A stretch of 40,028 nt of DNA from Thermoflexus hugenholtzii JAD2 (GTDB taxonomy: Bacteria; Chloroflexota; UBA11872; UBA12225): positions 1-40,028 of the forward strand of contig CAMBEO010000018.1 of assembly GCA_945865725.1 (NCBI GenBank). Reading direction: 5' to 3'. The position numbers were made by a program, and so were the translations under genes. Under the pieces are notes generated by a model. It saw only the letters and a program-made list of their open reading frames with translations, was not told the origin of the DNA and did not search any database. Position 1 is the stretch's first letter. Each line of letters starts with the position of its first letter. Positions 39,989-40,028 of the stretch are shown here, piece after piece.

Positions 39989-40028
39989 CCGTCCCTGCTC
40001 CTCGTGGGCGCATGGCCCCGTGTCTGGC

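Noticed and set aside
1-40028. tRNA, rRNA, riboswitch, insertion sequence or prophage genes
   Set aside because: I looked for tRNA T-loop signatures, transposase and integrase motifs and known riboswitch cores and found nothing convincing by eye; a covariance-model scan would settle the RNA question.

Overview
The window is high-GC bacterial DNA with intact, tightly packed genes and no ribosomal RNA, tRNA, phage or transposase gene that I can recognise. Several traits point to a member of the Chloroflexota (Chloroflexi). These are a DUF2298 'YYY' membrane protein next to an Agl23-like glycosyltransferase fused to NHL repeats, extracellular proteins ending in LGFP-like repeats, paired family-5 solute-binding proteins, and hairpin repeats scattered through the intergenic spaces. 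The phylum assignment is an inference from gene content; class or genus cannot be read from this window.

Layout. 1-137: tail of a probable ZIP metal transporter. 487-9531: a six-gene ABC importer locus on the + strand, with two paralogous Tat-type solute-binding proteins, two permeases and two ATPases; the last four genes overlap by 1 to 4 bases. 9857-10804 (-): a DapA-family lyase that lacks some DapA residues. 11070-13773 (+): a probable ATP-grasp ligase followed by a lysine 2,3-aminomutase-like radical SAM enzyme. 14238-16615 (+): an ECF sigma factor and a zinc-finger anti-sigma factor with a very large outer part. 16662-17321 (-): an ankyrin protein. 17573-20050: a uronate-dehydrogenase-like enzyme (+) converging on a FucU mutarotase and a Gfo/Idh/MocA oxidoreductase (-). 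20297-26828: two large cell-envelope proteins, a permuted SpoIID/LytB protein (-) and a D-Ala-D-Ala carboxypeptidase fused to a GH8-like region (+), separated by a zinc alcohol dehydrogenase. 26825-31114 (-): a sugar ABC importer operon (binding lipoprotein, two permeases) ending in an SMP-30 lactonase. 31219-33072 (-): aspS. 33336-39988 (-): a surface-glycosylation cluster of a polyprenyl-phosphate glycosyltransferase, the DUF2298 protein and the Agl23-NHL fusion.

How the genes fit together. Two importers and several sugar or sugar-acid enzymes (mutarotase, dehydrogenases, lactonase, DapA-type lyase) suggest uptake and non-phosphorylative oxidation of plant- or polysaccharide-derived sugars, although no complete pathway is visible. 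The envelope proteins and the glycosylation genes suggest an elaborate wall with lipid-linked sugar transfer. The aminomutase and ATP-grasp pair is the best candidate for an undescribed system: it could make beta-lysine and attach it to something, and no beta-lysine acetyltransferase or EF-P ligase lies nearby.

Between the genes lies a modular family of GC-rich hairpin repeats (about 4809-5010, 9538-9842, 18346-18435, 22530-22690, 23823-24095, 29649-29679, 33165-33311). They occur singly or in arrays, sometimes enter coding sequence, and often sit where transcripts end. Functional calls rest on motifs read by eye; no database search was run.
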